This document shows positions 7,159 to 13,909 of a stretch of DNA of 31,255 bases, one piece after another. A program made the position numbers and the translations under genes. Each line of letters starts with the position of its first letter. Positions within the stretch are counted from its first letter, which is position 1. The stretch comes from Lachnospiraceae bacterium (GTDB taxonomy: Bacteria > Bacillota > Clostridia > Lachnospirales > Lachnospiraceae): contig CAAGJU010000297.1 in NCBI GenBank assembly GCA_900770225.1, forward strand, positions 1 to 31,255, written 5' to 3'. The notes beneath the pieces were generated by a model that worked only from the letters and a program-made list of their open reading frames with translations, ran no database searches and was not told the origin of the DNA.

Positions 7159-8322
7159 ATGAATGTACTTCAAGAGATCTTCAGTGATCATTATGAGGAA
7201 ATTAAATATACTCTCCATCCCCGTGCCGTAGAGATGGAAAACATCGAAAAAATGATCAATTGCGGTGATCCTTCTTTCGGTGGAGCCATGTACGGCTGTC
7301 CGCATTGTGGTGAACTGAAATTTGTTCCGTTTCGATGTCACTCCAGATTCTGTCCTACCTGCGGGAACCTTTATTCACGCAAACGCGCTACCGCCATGGC
7401 CGGTAAACTGGTCAATTGCAATCACAGGCATTGTGTTTTTACGATTCCAGAAGAACTCCGTCATTACTTTAAGGAAGACCGCAGTCTTCTTGACTGCCTT
7501 TTTTCTTCCGTTCGTTCTGTCATCCTCTACATGTTCTACAGGATGAACAAGAGCCAGAACTTTACTCCCGGATTTATCTGTGTTCTTCATACCTTTGGCC
7601 GCCCACTTGAATGGAATCCCCATATTCACTGTCTCCTCTCCGAAGGTGGTCTGTCTGATAAAGGTGAATGGCGCAGAGTAACTCACTTCAACTACAAATA
7701 TCTCCGGGATGCTTTCTGTACTGCCCTGCTAAACGAATTACAACAGCATATCGGCGATTCCTTTAAAAAAGTCAAAGCTCAAATTTACAGAGATCACAAA
7801 AACGGCTTTTACGTTTATGCAAAACCAGCATTAACAGATGCAAAAACTGTAACTGAATATATCGGCCGATATCTTGGTCGTCCTGTTATTGCAACCAAGC
7901 GGATTGACAAATATGATGCCGATAACGATACCGTTACTTTTCATTACAACAAGCACGAAGACAATTCATATGTAGAAAGGACGGTGCCTGCTCTTGATTT
8001 TTGCCAGCTCTTAATGCAGCACATTCCCGAAAAAAATTTCAAAATGATCCGGTACTATGGGCTGTACGGACGTCATCGTGGGGTTGACAGACAGCTCTGT
8101 AAAATGCGTTCTGCAGAAAAGCAGCGCCTTTTTGAATCCTTCAACGAATGGCGTAAATCCATTCTTCTATCTTTCGGCTACGATCCTTTACAATGTCCGA
8201 AATGCCATCGTGAGATGGCTGTTCTGGAACTTTATTACAATCACAACCGGGTTTCTCTTGAAAAAATGTATGAGGATGCCAAACGAAAATATAAGGCAGC
8301 CCATTGGAGATCGTCGGCATAA
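7159..8322 (+). CDS. IS91-family transposase (HUH, Y2)
   Basis: The protein is a rolling-circle transposase of the IS91/IS801 type. Residues ~35-75 form a zinc-binding domain (YGCPHCGELKF, RCHSRFCPTCG). The HUH metal motif is visible as WNPHIHCLLSEGG, and the paired catalytic tyrosines as EYIGRYLGRP (Y-x3-Y). A C-terminal CPKCHREM gives another possible zinc site. At 387 residues from ATG 7159 the length is normal for the family and no frame break is seen, so it may be active. An in-frame GTG at 7117 lies in the hairpin and is a poorer start; neither has a good Shine-Dalgarno. Codons are AT-richer than in neighbouring genes, fitting recent acquisition. The small ORF at 8383 follows by 60 bp. 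Confidence 0.93.
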   Translation: MNVLQEIFSDHYEEIKYTLHPRAVEMENIEKMINCGDPSFGGAMYGCPHCGELKFVPFRCHSRFCPTCGNLYSRKRATAMAGKLVNCNHRHCVFTIPEELRHYFKEDRSLLDCLFSSVRSVILYMFYRMNKSQNFTPGFICVLHTFGRPLEWNPHIHCLLSEGGLSDKGEWRRVTHFNYKYLRDAFCTALLNELQQHIGDSFKKVKAQIYRDHKNGFYVYAKPALTDAKTVTEYIGRYLGRPVIATKRIDKYDADNDTVTFHYNKHEDNSYVERTVPALDFCQLLMQHIPEKNFKMIRYYGLYGRHRGVDRQLCKMRSAEKQRLFESFNEWRKSILLSFGYDPLQCPKCHREMAVLELYYNHNRVSLEKMYEDAKRKYKAAHWRSSA

Positions 8323-8382
8323 TCTTTAGTTTTACAGCCTCCGCAGACGGTAATAAAATGGTGGCAAAGGAGGCAGTCACAA

Positions 8383-8568
8383 ATGTCCAGTCCCAATAAA
8401 ACGCAAATAGAGAAACTCCGGAAAAAATACATTCAAAATCCTCCCGAAGGAATGACCAGTCAGGATATCCAGCACATGAGTGACAGCGATCTCCTTGATA
8501 TGGATTATTTCCTCAATGAGGAAGATTGCGACGATGACTTTGGAGAAGATGGTTTTTACATCTTTTGA
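8383..8568 (+). CDS. small acidic protein accompanying IS91 transposase
   Basis: A 61-residue ORF follows the transposase and has a very strong ribosome binding site (AAAGGAGG, 9 bp before ATG). The N-terminal half is basic and helical (KTQIEKLRKKYIQNPPEGM) and the C-terminal half strongly acidic (NEEDCDDDFGEDGFYIF). There is no transmembrane segment. I do not recognise the family. The position, same strand and good start signal suggest it is an element-encoded accessory protein, perhaps a regulator or DNA mimic controlling transposition, but that is inference only. The strong hairpin at 8653 would end a joint transcript. Confidence 0.7.
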   Translation: MSSPNKTQIEKLRKKYIQNPPEGMTSQDIQHMSDSDLLDMDYFLNEEDCDDDFGEDGFYIF

Positions 8569-8652
8569 GCATCGTCTGCTTTTCATGCCTATCAGTTATC
8601 TTTGATCTGGTATCTTCAGCCCGTTAAAGGAAGAACTTTCCTATTCACTAAG

Positions 8653-8698
8653 AAAGGAGCCACAGGCCCGAACGCTTTGTTCAGCCTGTGGCTCCTTT
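8653..8698 (+). terminator. 15-bp-stem hairpin ending the IS91 unit
   Basis: AAAGGAGCCACAGGC (8653-8667) pairs perfectly with GCCTGTGGCTCCTTT (8684-8698). The 16-nt loop holds a second small stem, GAAC/GTTC. It may be a terminator for the transposase unit or a structural end of the element; the T-tract is short. Confidence 0.7.
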
Positions 8699-8787
8699 GC
8701 CTTACCTTTACACGCATTGTAGACGGCAGGCACGCCAAATAATTGTAAAAATCGGAACTGCGTGTCCAGAGCAGTTACCGTCGCACA

Positions 8788-9038
8788 TCACCTGAGATAG
8801 CTCAGAAAACTCCTTGCCGCAGGAGACAGCTCAGCTGCCGCAGCGATGCCGATCTCCACTTTCTGCACCGGTGTAACAGGAAGGATCTTTACCTTATCGC
8901 TTCTGAACACGCAGTTTTTCTCTTCGTTCAGGGCGATACCGAGGCCACGGATCTCACCGGCCGTCTGGGTCAGAAGTTCTCCGTGATGCTCTGATTTTCC
9001 AGGACAAGAAGCAGCAGCCTGAGTTTTTCTGTATCCAT
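8788..9038 (-). pseudogene. LysR-family regulator reduced to its two ends
   Basis: ATG 9038, preceded by GGAGGAAAG, encodes MDTEKLRLLLLVLENQSITE, the start of a LysR helix-turn-helix, then reaches TGA. In another frame the sequence continues as GLGIALNEEKNCVFRSDKVK and PVQKVEIGIAAAAELSPAARSFLSYLR, the typical end of a LysR effector domain. About 210 codons between them are missing and the junction lies near 8970-8985. The remnant is divergent from the nitroreductase gene, the classic placement of a LysR regulator and its target, so the nitroreductase has probably lost its regulator. Confidence 0.8.
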
Positions 9039-9117
9039 CTTTCCTCCAAATCTTTGACAAAGCCTGCGCAATCCATCCTGACGAAGTGTCTGCAACGATG
9101 ACGGGCGCAGATACTTA

Positions 9118-9132
9118 CACAAAGGCTTTGTG
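9118..9132. promoter_or_regulatory. palindromic operator candidate
   Basis: CACAAAG and CTTTGTG form a perfect dyad around a single central G, 80 bp upstream of the broken LysR gene and in the shared intergenic region with the nitroreductase gene. It could be the former LysR binding site. Confidence 0.4.
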
Positions 9133-9230
9133 CAAATATTTTGAGACATGTCATATCATTGCTTAAATGTCAATGATTAATTGATATTCTTTCGTTTTAC
9201 TCGATATAATTCTCAGTATATCATATCATC

Positions 9231-9271
9231 TGATGAAACACAGTCTTCTATTACATGTGATGAAACACAGT
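9231..9271. repeat. 14-bp direct repeats upstream of nitroreductase
   Basis: TGATGAAACACAGT occurs at 9231-9244 and 9258-9271, a 27-bp period. They lie about 60 bp upstream of the predicted -10 of the nitroreductase gene, a position that would suit activator binding. Confidence 0.5.
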
Positions 9272-9328
9272 TTTCCACATGAAACGTGACATGAAATAAT
9301 TACAATCACACGCATCTGATACAGTTTG

Positions 9329-9337
9329 TGATACAAT
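9329..9337 (+). promoter_or_regulatory. extended -10 promoter of nitroreductase
   Basis: TGATACAAT combines a TG extension with the -10 box TACAAT (9332-9337). No good -35 is present at 17 bp, consistent with an activator-dependent promoter. The predicted leader is about 57 nt. Confidence 0.45.
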
Positions 9338-9400
9338 ATACCTGCAGCTGACAGCATCATGCGTCTGCCGCACATATCAGTCCAGAAGAAAGGAAAAATC

Positions 9401-9961
9401 ATGAATACATTAGATGCCATCAGATCGAGAAAAAGCGTTCGTTCCTACAACAATAAACCGGTAGAACAGGACAAGATCAAAGCCATCGTCAATGCCGGCT
9501 ATATGGCAGCGGGAACGCCTCTCGCCGGAAAACGGTATTTCAACGTCATCACAAGTCCGGAACTTCTGAAAAAAATCTCTGAGGCAACAAAAAACGTTAT
9601 GCTGAAGTCGGGAAATGACTTCATGATGAGAACCGCCGCCAATCCGGCTTATGATCCGTTAAACCACGCTCCCGTCGCCGTTATCATTTCAACAGCAAAA
9701 AATGATCCGGCCAACGATGCCATGCTGGCGGCAAACACCGCCTGTGCCGGTGAGAACATGCTGATTGCAGCGGAAGATCTCGGCCTGAGATCCTGCTACA
9801 CGGTTTCCCCGACGTTTGCTTTTTCAGATCCGTCCATTGCGGAAGCATGCAAACTTCCCGAAGGAACAAAGGCGAGAGCTGTCATCCTGTTCGGTTATTC
9901 CGATGATGCCGCACCGCACGCTGAGCGTCCGGCAGATCCGAAGGAGATCATTTACGTTTAA
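9401..9961 (+). CDS. nitroreductase family protein
   Basis: This 187-residue protein belongs to the FMN-dependent nitroreductase family, which reduces nitro compounds, quinones or flavins with NAD(P)H. The flavin-phosphate motif is visible at the N-terminus (LDAIRSRKSVRSYNNKPV), followed by NAGYMAAGTPLAGKRYFNVI and the family's central ANTACAGENMLIAAEDLGLR segment, ending VILFGYSD. Length is normal for the single-domain type. ATG 9401 is preceded by AAGAAAGGA; the longer frame from 9359 lacks a binding site. It is single and ends at the terminator near 10060. Its divergent LysR partner is decayed. The physiological substrate cannot be told from sequence. Confidence 0.92.
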   Translation: MNTLDAIRSRKSVRSYNNKPVEQDKIKAIVNAGYMAAGTPLAGKRYFNVITSPELLKKISEATKNVMLKSGNDFMMRTAANPAYDPLNHAPVAVIISTAKNDPANDAMLAANTACAGENMLIAAEDLGLRSCYTVSPTFAFSDPSIAEACKLPEGTKARAVILFGYSDDAAPHAERPADPKEIIYV

Positions 9962-10054
9962 TCTGCTATCTTGCTTTAACATATGCCGGCGCAGTCGATG
10001 AATCATACAGACTCACAAACCGGCGCAATCAAAATGATCTTCTAAGTCTGACAA

Positions 10055-10098
10055 AAGGAGGCTCTCCTGTATGGAGAGCCCCCTCTTTCTTTTCTATA
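10055..10098 (+). terminator. terminator of nitroreductase gene
   Basis: GGCTCTCC (10060-10067) pairs with GGAGAGCC (10073-10080), extended by AGG/CCT, followed by a T-rich tract. It lies 94 bp after the nitroreductase stop. Confidence 0.75.
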
Positions 10099-10150
10099 CC
10101 GGCTAAATCCGCGAAGAATAACTTATCTCGTGATTGCAGACAGAGATCAG

Positions 10151-10195
10151 AAAACAGCTCACACCGAAATATCTCACGTCGAAACAGCTCACGTC
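10151..10195. repeat. three 15-bp tandem repeats at the end of the EAL-GGDEF gene
   Basis: Units 10151-10165, 10166-10180 and 10181-10195 share GAAACAGCTCACGTC with few changes. The last includes the stop codon of the minus-strand gene, and because 15 is a multiple of three each unit repeats TGA in the same frame, giving three successive in-frame stops. Confidence 0.65.
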
Positions 10196-13100
10196 GTTAC
10201 ATCAAAATCCGTGATGATCCGGCCATCCGTGCGTTTCTTCGCCTGATACATATAGTTATCCGCACGGGCCACGAGCGATTTGATATCATCTCCCTCTCTG
10301 ACCACCGTGATGCCGAATGCCGTCTGGCAGGATACCTTCTGCCCGTTCACCGTCACCTCACATCCGTCGGCGAGCTGCATGAATCTTCTCGCCGCTCCTT
10401 TGATATCCTTCGGACTTCTCAGCTGCAGCAGTCCGACGAATTCATCGCCGCCCCACCGGCAGAATTTATCCGTCTTTCTGCCGAACTTTCTCAGGGTCAG
10501 TCCGAACTGATGGAGAATAGCATCGCCGGTTTCATGGCCGTAGGTATTGTTGATGGCATGAAAATCGTTGGCATCTGCAAAGAATACGGCAAAAGGCCGT
10601 CCCGTCCGCCGGAAGACCTCCATTTCCTCTTCCAGGCATGCCTCCATATATTTTCTGCCCGGGAGGCAGGTGAGCGGATCCCTCGTTGCCACCTCATAAA
10701 TATCCCTGATCAGTCCCTGTTCATAATTTCCTTCCGTCAGCGGGGTAAAAAATGAAACGAGTTCATTGATTTTCCCGTTCTGATCTCTCAGAGGTACCAG
10801 TGTGTTGCGGATCAGCAGATCAGTGCCATCTTTTTTCCGCATGAACATCTGCATCGACTGCGCCTTGCCTGTGGCAAACGCAACCAGTGCCGGACAGCTG
10901 CCGCCCGGAATTCTGTCTCCGTTCGTAAAAGAACAGCCAAGCGGCATATCCACGCATTTCATGCCCTGCATCTCGGAAGCCGTAAAGCCCAGAAGTTTTT
11001 CCGCCTCACGATTCCAGTAGAGAATCTTCTGATCCGGCCGCAGAATATAGCATCCGATCGGCATGGCATCCATCAGTGTCAGCAGCGCACGGTTCTCTTC
11101 TGCAGCTTTGTATCCCGACGTATCATCTGCAGCATCAGCCTGGCTGACTTCGTCCGCAGGATCAAAATTCATCTGCAGCAGCTGTTTTCTGATTCTGATC
11201 ACTTCATCCGCGTACATCACTCTGACTTTCGCGTAGAGTGAACAGGTGATGTCTCCCACCTGACGGATGGCTTCGATACCCTCGCGGATCTGCCGTGCCA
11301 TATCCTGAAGTTCATCGGTGGATACGTAGGGCATCACGACGGCAAACTGCCCGATTCCCACACAAGCTGCTGACCCCACATGATCGACAGCCTGATGGAT
11401 CACCTCCGAGCAGGCCTGCGCTACAGCGTACATGGCATGGCGTCCGAAATCATCCGATATCCGGGTAAATCCCGGAATCCGGAAATATATGACGCCAAAA
11501 TTCCGCCTGTTCAGCTCATAATCCGCTTCGTAGGCGATGAGGTCATCCATAAGCTGTGATGCCGTTCTGAAATCGGACTGTGCAAACGGACCGGCTGCGT
11601 GCACAGCATCACCCGCACCATGTGACATGATGGAGTCATCCAGAAAATACCCCATCAGCCCTGAGATCTTCCCATCCCGGTAGGTCGGCCACTTGGTCGC
11701 CAGAATATCCCGCGGCGTACCATCCACAATGCACCTGCCCGGCACATTGATATGGATACTGCCGGTCTTCAGGATCTCGTGTTCATCCGTCTGATACATC
11801 TCATTATTCGGATGCCAGTCCATATCCTCATCGGTTTTTCCCAGGATATCAGCTACAGACGTAAAGCCGTAGTAATCGAGAAAATACCGGCTCGCGCCAA
11901 GGAATCTTCGATCGCTGTCCTTCCAGAAAAGCGGCAGCGGAATGTGAAGCATAAGATCATCCCAGAGCATGGCCTTGACATCTGCTTCCGTTCTTACACC
12001 CTTACTCTTCTCTGTCAGTGCCGCGTAGGAAGACGCTGCTTCTGACGCAGACGCATCCACATCCGGTATGGTAATCGCGTAGAGAATCTTTCTGCCATCT
12101 GCATTCGGGAGAAGAAGGAGCCTGTGCGACATTCGTACAAATTTTCCTGCGGCGTCCTGCGTGCTGAACACGCCGGTGAGAATATTGTTTTCTGCCTGCT
12201 CCAGTCTCGATACGAGCGTATCCGGGTTCAGAAAATCATCGTAGCGTCTCTGATCCGCGGCAAATACAGCCGGCAGCAGCGAGGCATACCCGCCATCGTC
12301 ACTGCGGAGGGGCATGGCATTGCTCTGGCCCGCAGAAGCCTCGGTGAAACGAATACTCTGGACTGTCATTCTGTCAAGGTCAATGCTGTAGATATACCTG
12401 CAGAAATAGAGCAGATTCATCAGCATCCTGCTCTTGGCGGAAAACTCCTCACCCGACGAACGTGCATAAATATTGACGGAAAAAATCCTGACATCCTGAT
12501 ATCTGCCGAGTGGCTGATACCGGAGCAGTCTTTCCTTACCGTGAAACGGCAGGGAGACCTCTCCCGCATGCCGGGAAAGCGCCGCATATTTCGCCGCTTT
12601 GTAGAGCTCAAGGCTGGCAGGATTGCGGAGATCATTGATAATTTTCTCCAGCTCATCCAGATCAGCAAAACCATCTTTGTTGACCAGCTGCAGCGCGGGA
12701 TCATTCATGAAGAGGAACCGTGCTCTGTCCGGACGGGCTTCCACAATACACAGCGGAATGTCTGTCCTGAAATTCACGCGGCCTACGGCATCATAACAGA
12801 TCTTCTCTCCGGCGCCCTCGATGCTCATCCCCCTGCCGACACAGTTTTTCAGCATCTCATCAAACGGCTGCGGCTTTCCGAAGTAATAGCCCTGCATCTT
12901 CTCACAGCCGGATTTTTTCAGAAACTCCGCCTGTTCTTCTGTCTCAACGCCCTCTGCCAGCGTCCGGATGCCAATCTTCTTGTCCATATCGATCACAGAG
13001 GCGATGATATCGCGGGAGCGCGCAGAATCACTGCGCAGGAAGATCATATCCAGTTTCAGAAGATCGAAGGTGTAATCCTTGAGCAGATTGAGTGTGGAAT

Positions 13101-13650
13101 ATCCGCTGCCGAAATCATCCATCCAGAGCTCATAGCCGGCATCACGGAAATGGTCAAGTGCCTGCAGGACGGCATTCTGATCCGATGTCATGATGCTCTC
13201 CGTCACTTCGATATGAAGCATGCGTCGCGGCACATTATATGTCTGCACGAGTGTCTCGATCTCATGAAAAATATCGCAGCATAAAAAGTCTATTCTCGAG
13301 AGGTTGACCGACACCGGGATCTCTGCCACGCCGCGGCTGCTGCGCTCCGCGATCTGCATGACTGCCTGACGGATCACGCACAGATCCAGCTTCCAGATCA
13401 GCTGTGCGTCCTCCAGCGGACCGATAAAATCAATCGGCGGCAGCATGCCTCTTTCAGGATCATTCCATCTGGCCAGTGCCTCCATCCCGCAGATCTTGTT
13501 CGATAAGGTGCGGACGATGGGCTGATAATACACCACGATCCATCCGCTGCTGACGGCTTCATCGATATGAGAGACGACATATTCTCCATTGCTGACGACA
13601 GTTTCAGGCGGATTGGCTGAAATATTTACAGAATCATGCATTTCTTCCAT
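10189..13650 (-). CDS. EAL-PAS-GGDEF cyclic-di-GMP signalling protein
   Basis: A 1153-residue cytoplasmic protein, with no signal or membrane segment seen, that probably both degrades and makes cyclic-di-GMP. The N-terminal EAL domain (~28-275) keeps the catalytic set: GMEALARW, SVNLS, IEVTES, DDFGSGYS, KLDMIFLR, LAEGVETEEQ. A PAS-like segment (~285-400) and an undefined region follow, then a PAS domain (PLFWKDSDRRFLGASRYFLD), a degenerate GGDEF (GIGQFAVVMP) and a PAS (AMPIGCYILRPDQKILYWNR). The C-terminal GGDEF domain has RWGGDEFVGLL (GGDEF at ~1067) and an intact RxxD inhibitory site (RKTD, ~1058-1061). The metal-binding region reads FADANDFHAINNTYGHETGD, with the second Asp and the Lys of the usual motif replaced. 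The start has AGGAGGA 9 bp upstream. EAL before GGDEF is the reverse of the common order. Confidence 0.93.
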   Translation of the reverse strand: MEEMHDSVNISANPPETVVSNGEYVVSHIDEAVSSGWIVVYYQPIVRTLSNKICGMEALARWNDPERGMLPPIDFIGPLEDAQLIWKLDLCVIRQAVMQIAERSSRGVAEIPVSVNLSRIDFLCCDIFHEIETLVQTYNVPRRMLHIEVTESIMTSDQNAVLQALDHFRDAGYELWMDDFGSGYSTLNLLKDYTFDLLKLDMIFLRSDSARSRDIIASVIDMDKKIGIRTLAEGVETEEQAEFLKKSGCEKMQGYYFGKPQPFDEMLKNCVGRGMSIEGAGEKICYDAVGRVNFRTDIPLCIVEARPDRARFLFMNDPALQLVNKDGFADLDELEKIINDLRNPASLELYKAAKYAALSRHAGEVSLPFHGKERLLRYQPLGRYQDVRIFSVNIYARSSGEEFSAKSRMLMNLLYFCRYIYSIDLDRMTVQSIRFTEASAGQSNAMPLRSDDGGYASLLPAVFAADQRRYDDFLNPDTLVSRLEQAENNILTGVFSTQDAAGKFVRMSHRLLLLPNADGRKILYAITIPDVDASASEAASSYAALTEKSKGVRTEADVKAMLWDDLMLHIPLPLFWKDSDRRFLGASRYFLDYYGFTSVADILGKTDEDMDWHPNNEMYQTDEHEILKTGSIHINVPGRCIVDGTPRDILATKWPTYRDGKISGLMGYFLDDSIMSHGAGDAVHAAGPFAQSDFRTASQLMDDLIAYEADYELNRRNFGVIYFRIPGFTRISDDFGRHAMYAVAQACSEVIHQAVDHVGSAACVGIGQFAVVMPYVSTDELQDMARQIREGIEAIRQVGDITCSLYAKVRVMYADEVIRIRKQLLQMNFDPADEVSQADAADDTSGYKAAEENRALLTLMDAMPIGCYILRPDQKILYWNREAEKLLGFTASEMQGMKCVDMPLGCSFTNGDRIPGGSCPALVAFATGKAQSMQMFMRKKDGTDLLIRNTLVPLRDQNGKINELVSFFTPLTEGNYEQGLIRDIYEVATRDPLTCLPGRKYMEACLEEEMEVFRRTGRPFAVFFADANDFHAINNTYGHETGDAILHQFGLTLRKFGRKTDKFCRWGGDEFVGLLQLRSPKDIKGAARRFMQLADGCEVTVNGQKVSCQTAFGITVVREGDDIKSLVARADNYMYQAKKRTDGRIITDFDVTT

Positions 13651-13843
13651 TTCTTAAATTCCTCCTGTCCTTATGGACCGGATACGCAAACCCGTAACTA
13701 TCATAGCAGAAATATACTGATTCTCACAGCCCTGATTGCCGGCGATTCGCATATCTCAGAATACAGATGGTTGCGGGTTGGAGGCATCTGTATCTCTGAA
13801 CATCCCTGCCCTGATGATGATAAAATCAGCGTTATGTGAACGC
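13651..13843. promoter_or_regulatory. upstream region of the EAL-GGDEF gene
   Basis: On the minus strand a -10-like TATGAT lies at 13700-13705 without a good -35. A small hairpin GTCC-ATAA-GGAC sits immediately before the AGGAGG binding site and could affect its access. A larger stem is at 13756-13799. No cyclic-di-GMP riboswitch consensus was found. Confidence 0.35.
13756..13799. repeat. intergenic hairpin
   Basis: TCAGAATACAGATG (13756-13769) pairs with CATCTGTATCTCTGA (13785-13799) with one bulge, around a 15-nt loop. It has no T-tract on either side. It might be an operator dyad or an RNA stem of the EAL-GGDEF leader. Confidence 0.45.
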
Positions 13844-13876
13844 AAAAATCCCCAGCCGGGCAATGCCTGGCCGGGG
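13844..13876 (-). terminator. terminator of glycosyltransferase/SLH operon
   Basis: On the minus strand a GC-rich imperfect hairpin (13876-13850) is followed by ATTTTT. It lies 34 bp beyond the stop of the transglutaminase-like SLH gene and would end that operon. Confidence 0.7.
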
Positions 13877-13909
13877 GCGCATATATCCGTTGACTTATCT
13901 GGTTTTCTG

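Larger units (their letters stand above)
7074..8698 (+). mobile_element. IS91-family insertion element (approximate limits)
   Basis: The element contains a HUH transposase and a small acidic ORF and is bracketed by strong hairpins (7074-7086, 7091-7122, and 8653-8698). IS91 elements lack terminal inverted repeats and target duplications, so the borders are guesses taken from the hairpins and the AT-rich composition. IS91 relatives transpose by rolling-circle replication next to GAAC or CAAG. Several GAAC/CAAG tetramers lie at 7026-7041, but which one is the junction cannot be decided here. Confidence 0.55.

Noticed and set aside
12124..13284. 386-residue plus-strand ORF opposite the EAL-GGDEF gene
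   Set aside because: It is the antisense shadow of a strongly supported gene and shows no family motifs or binding site.
13660..13843. Cyclic-di-GMP riboswitch before the EAL-GGDEF gene
   Set aside because: The segment GATACGCAAACCCG on the plus strand slightly resembles the consensus but is on the wrong strand and lacks the other conserved blocks.
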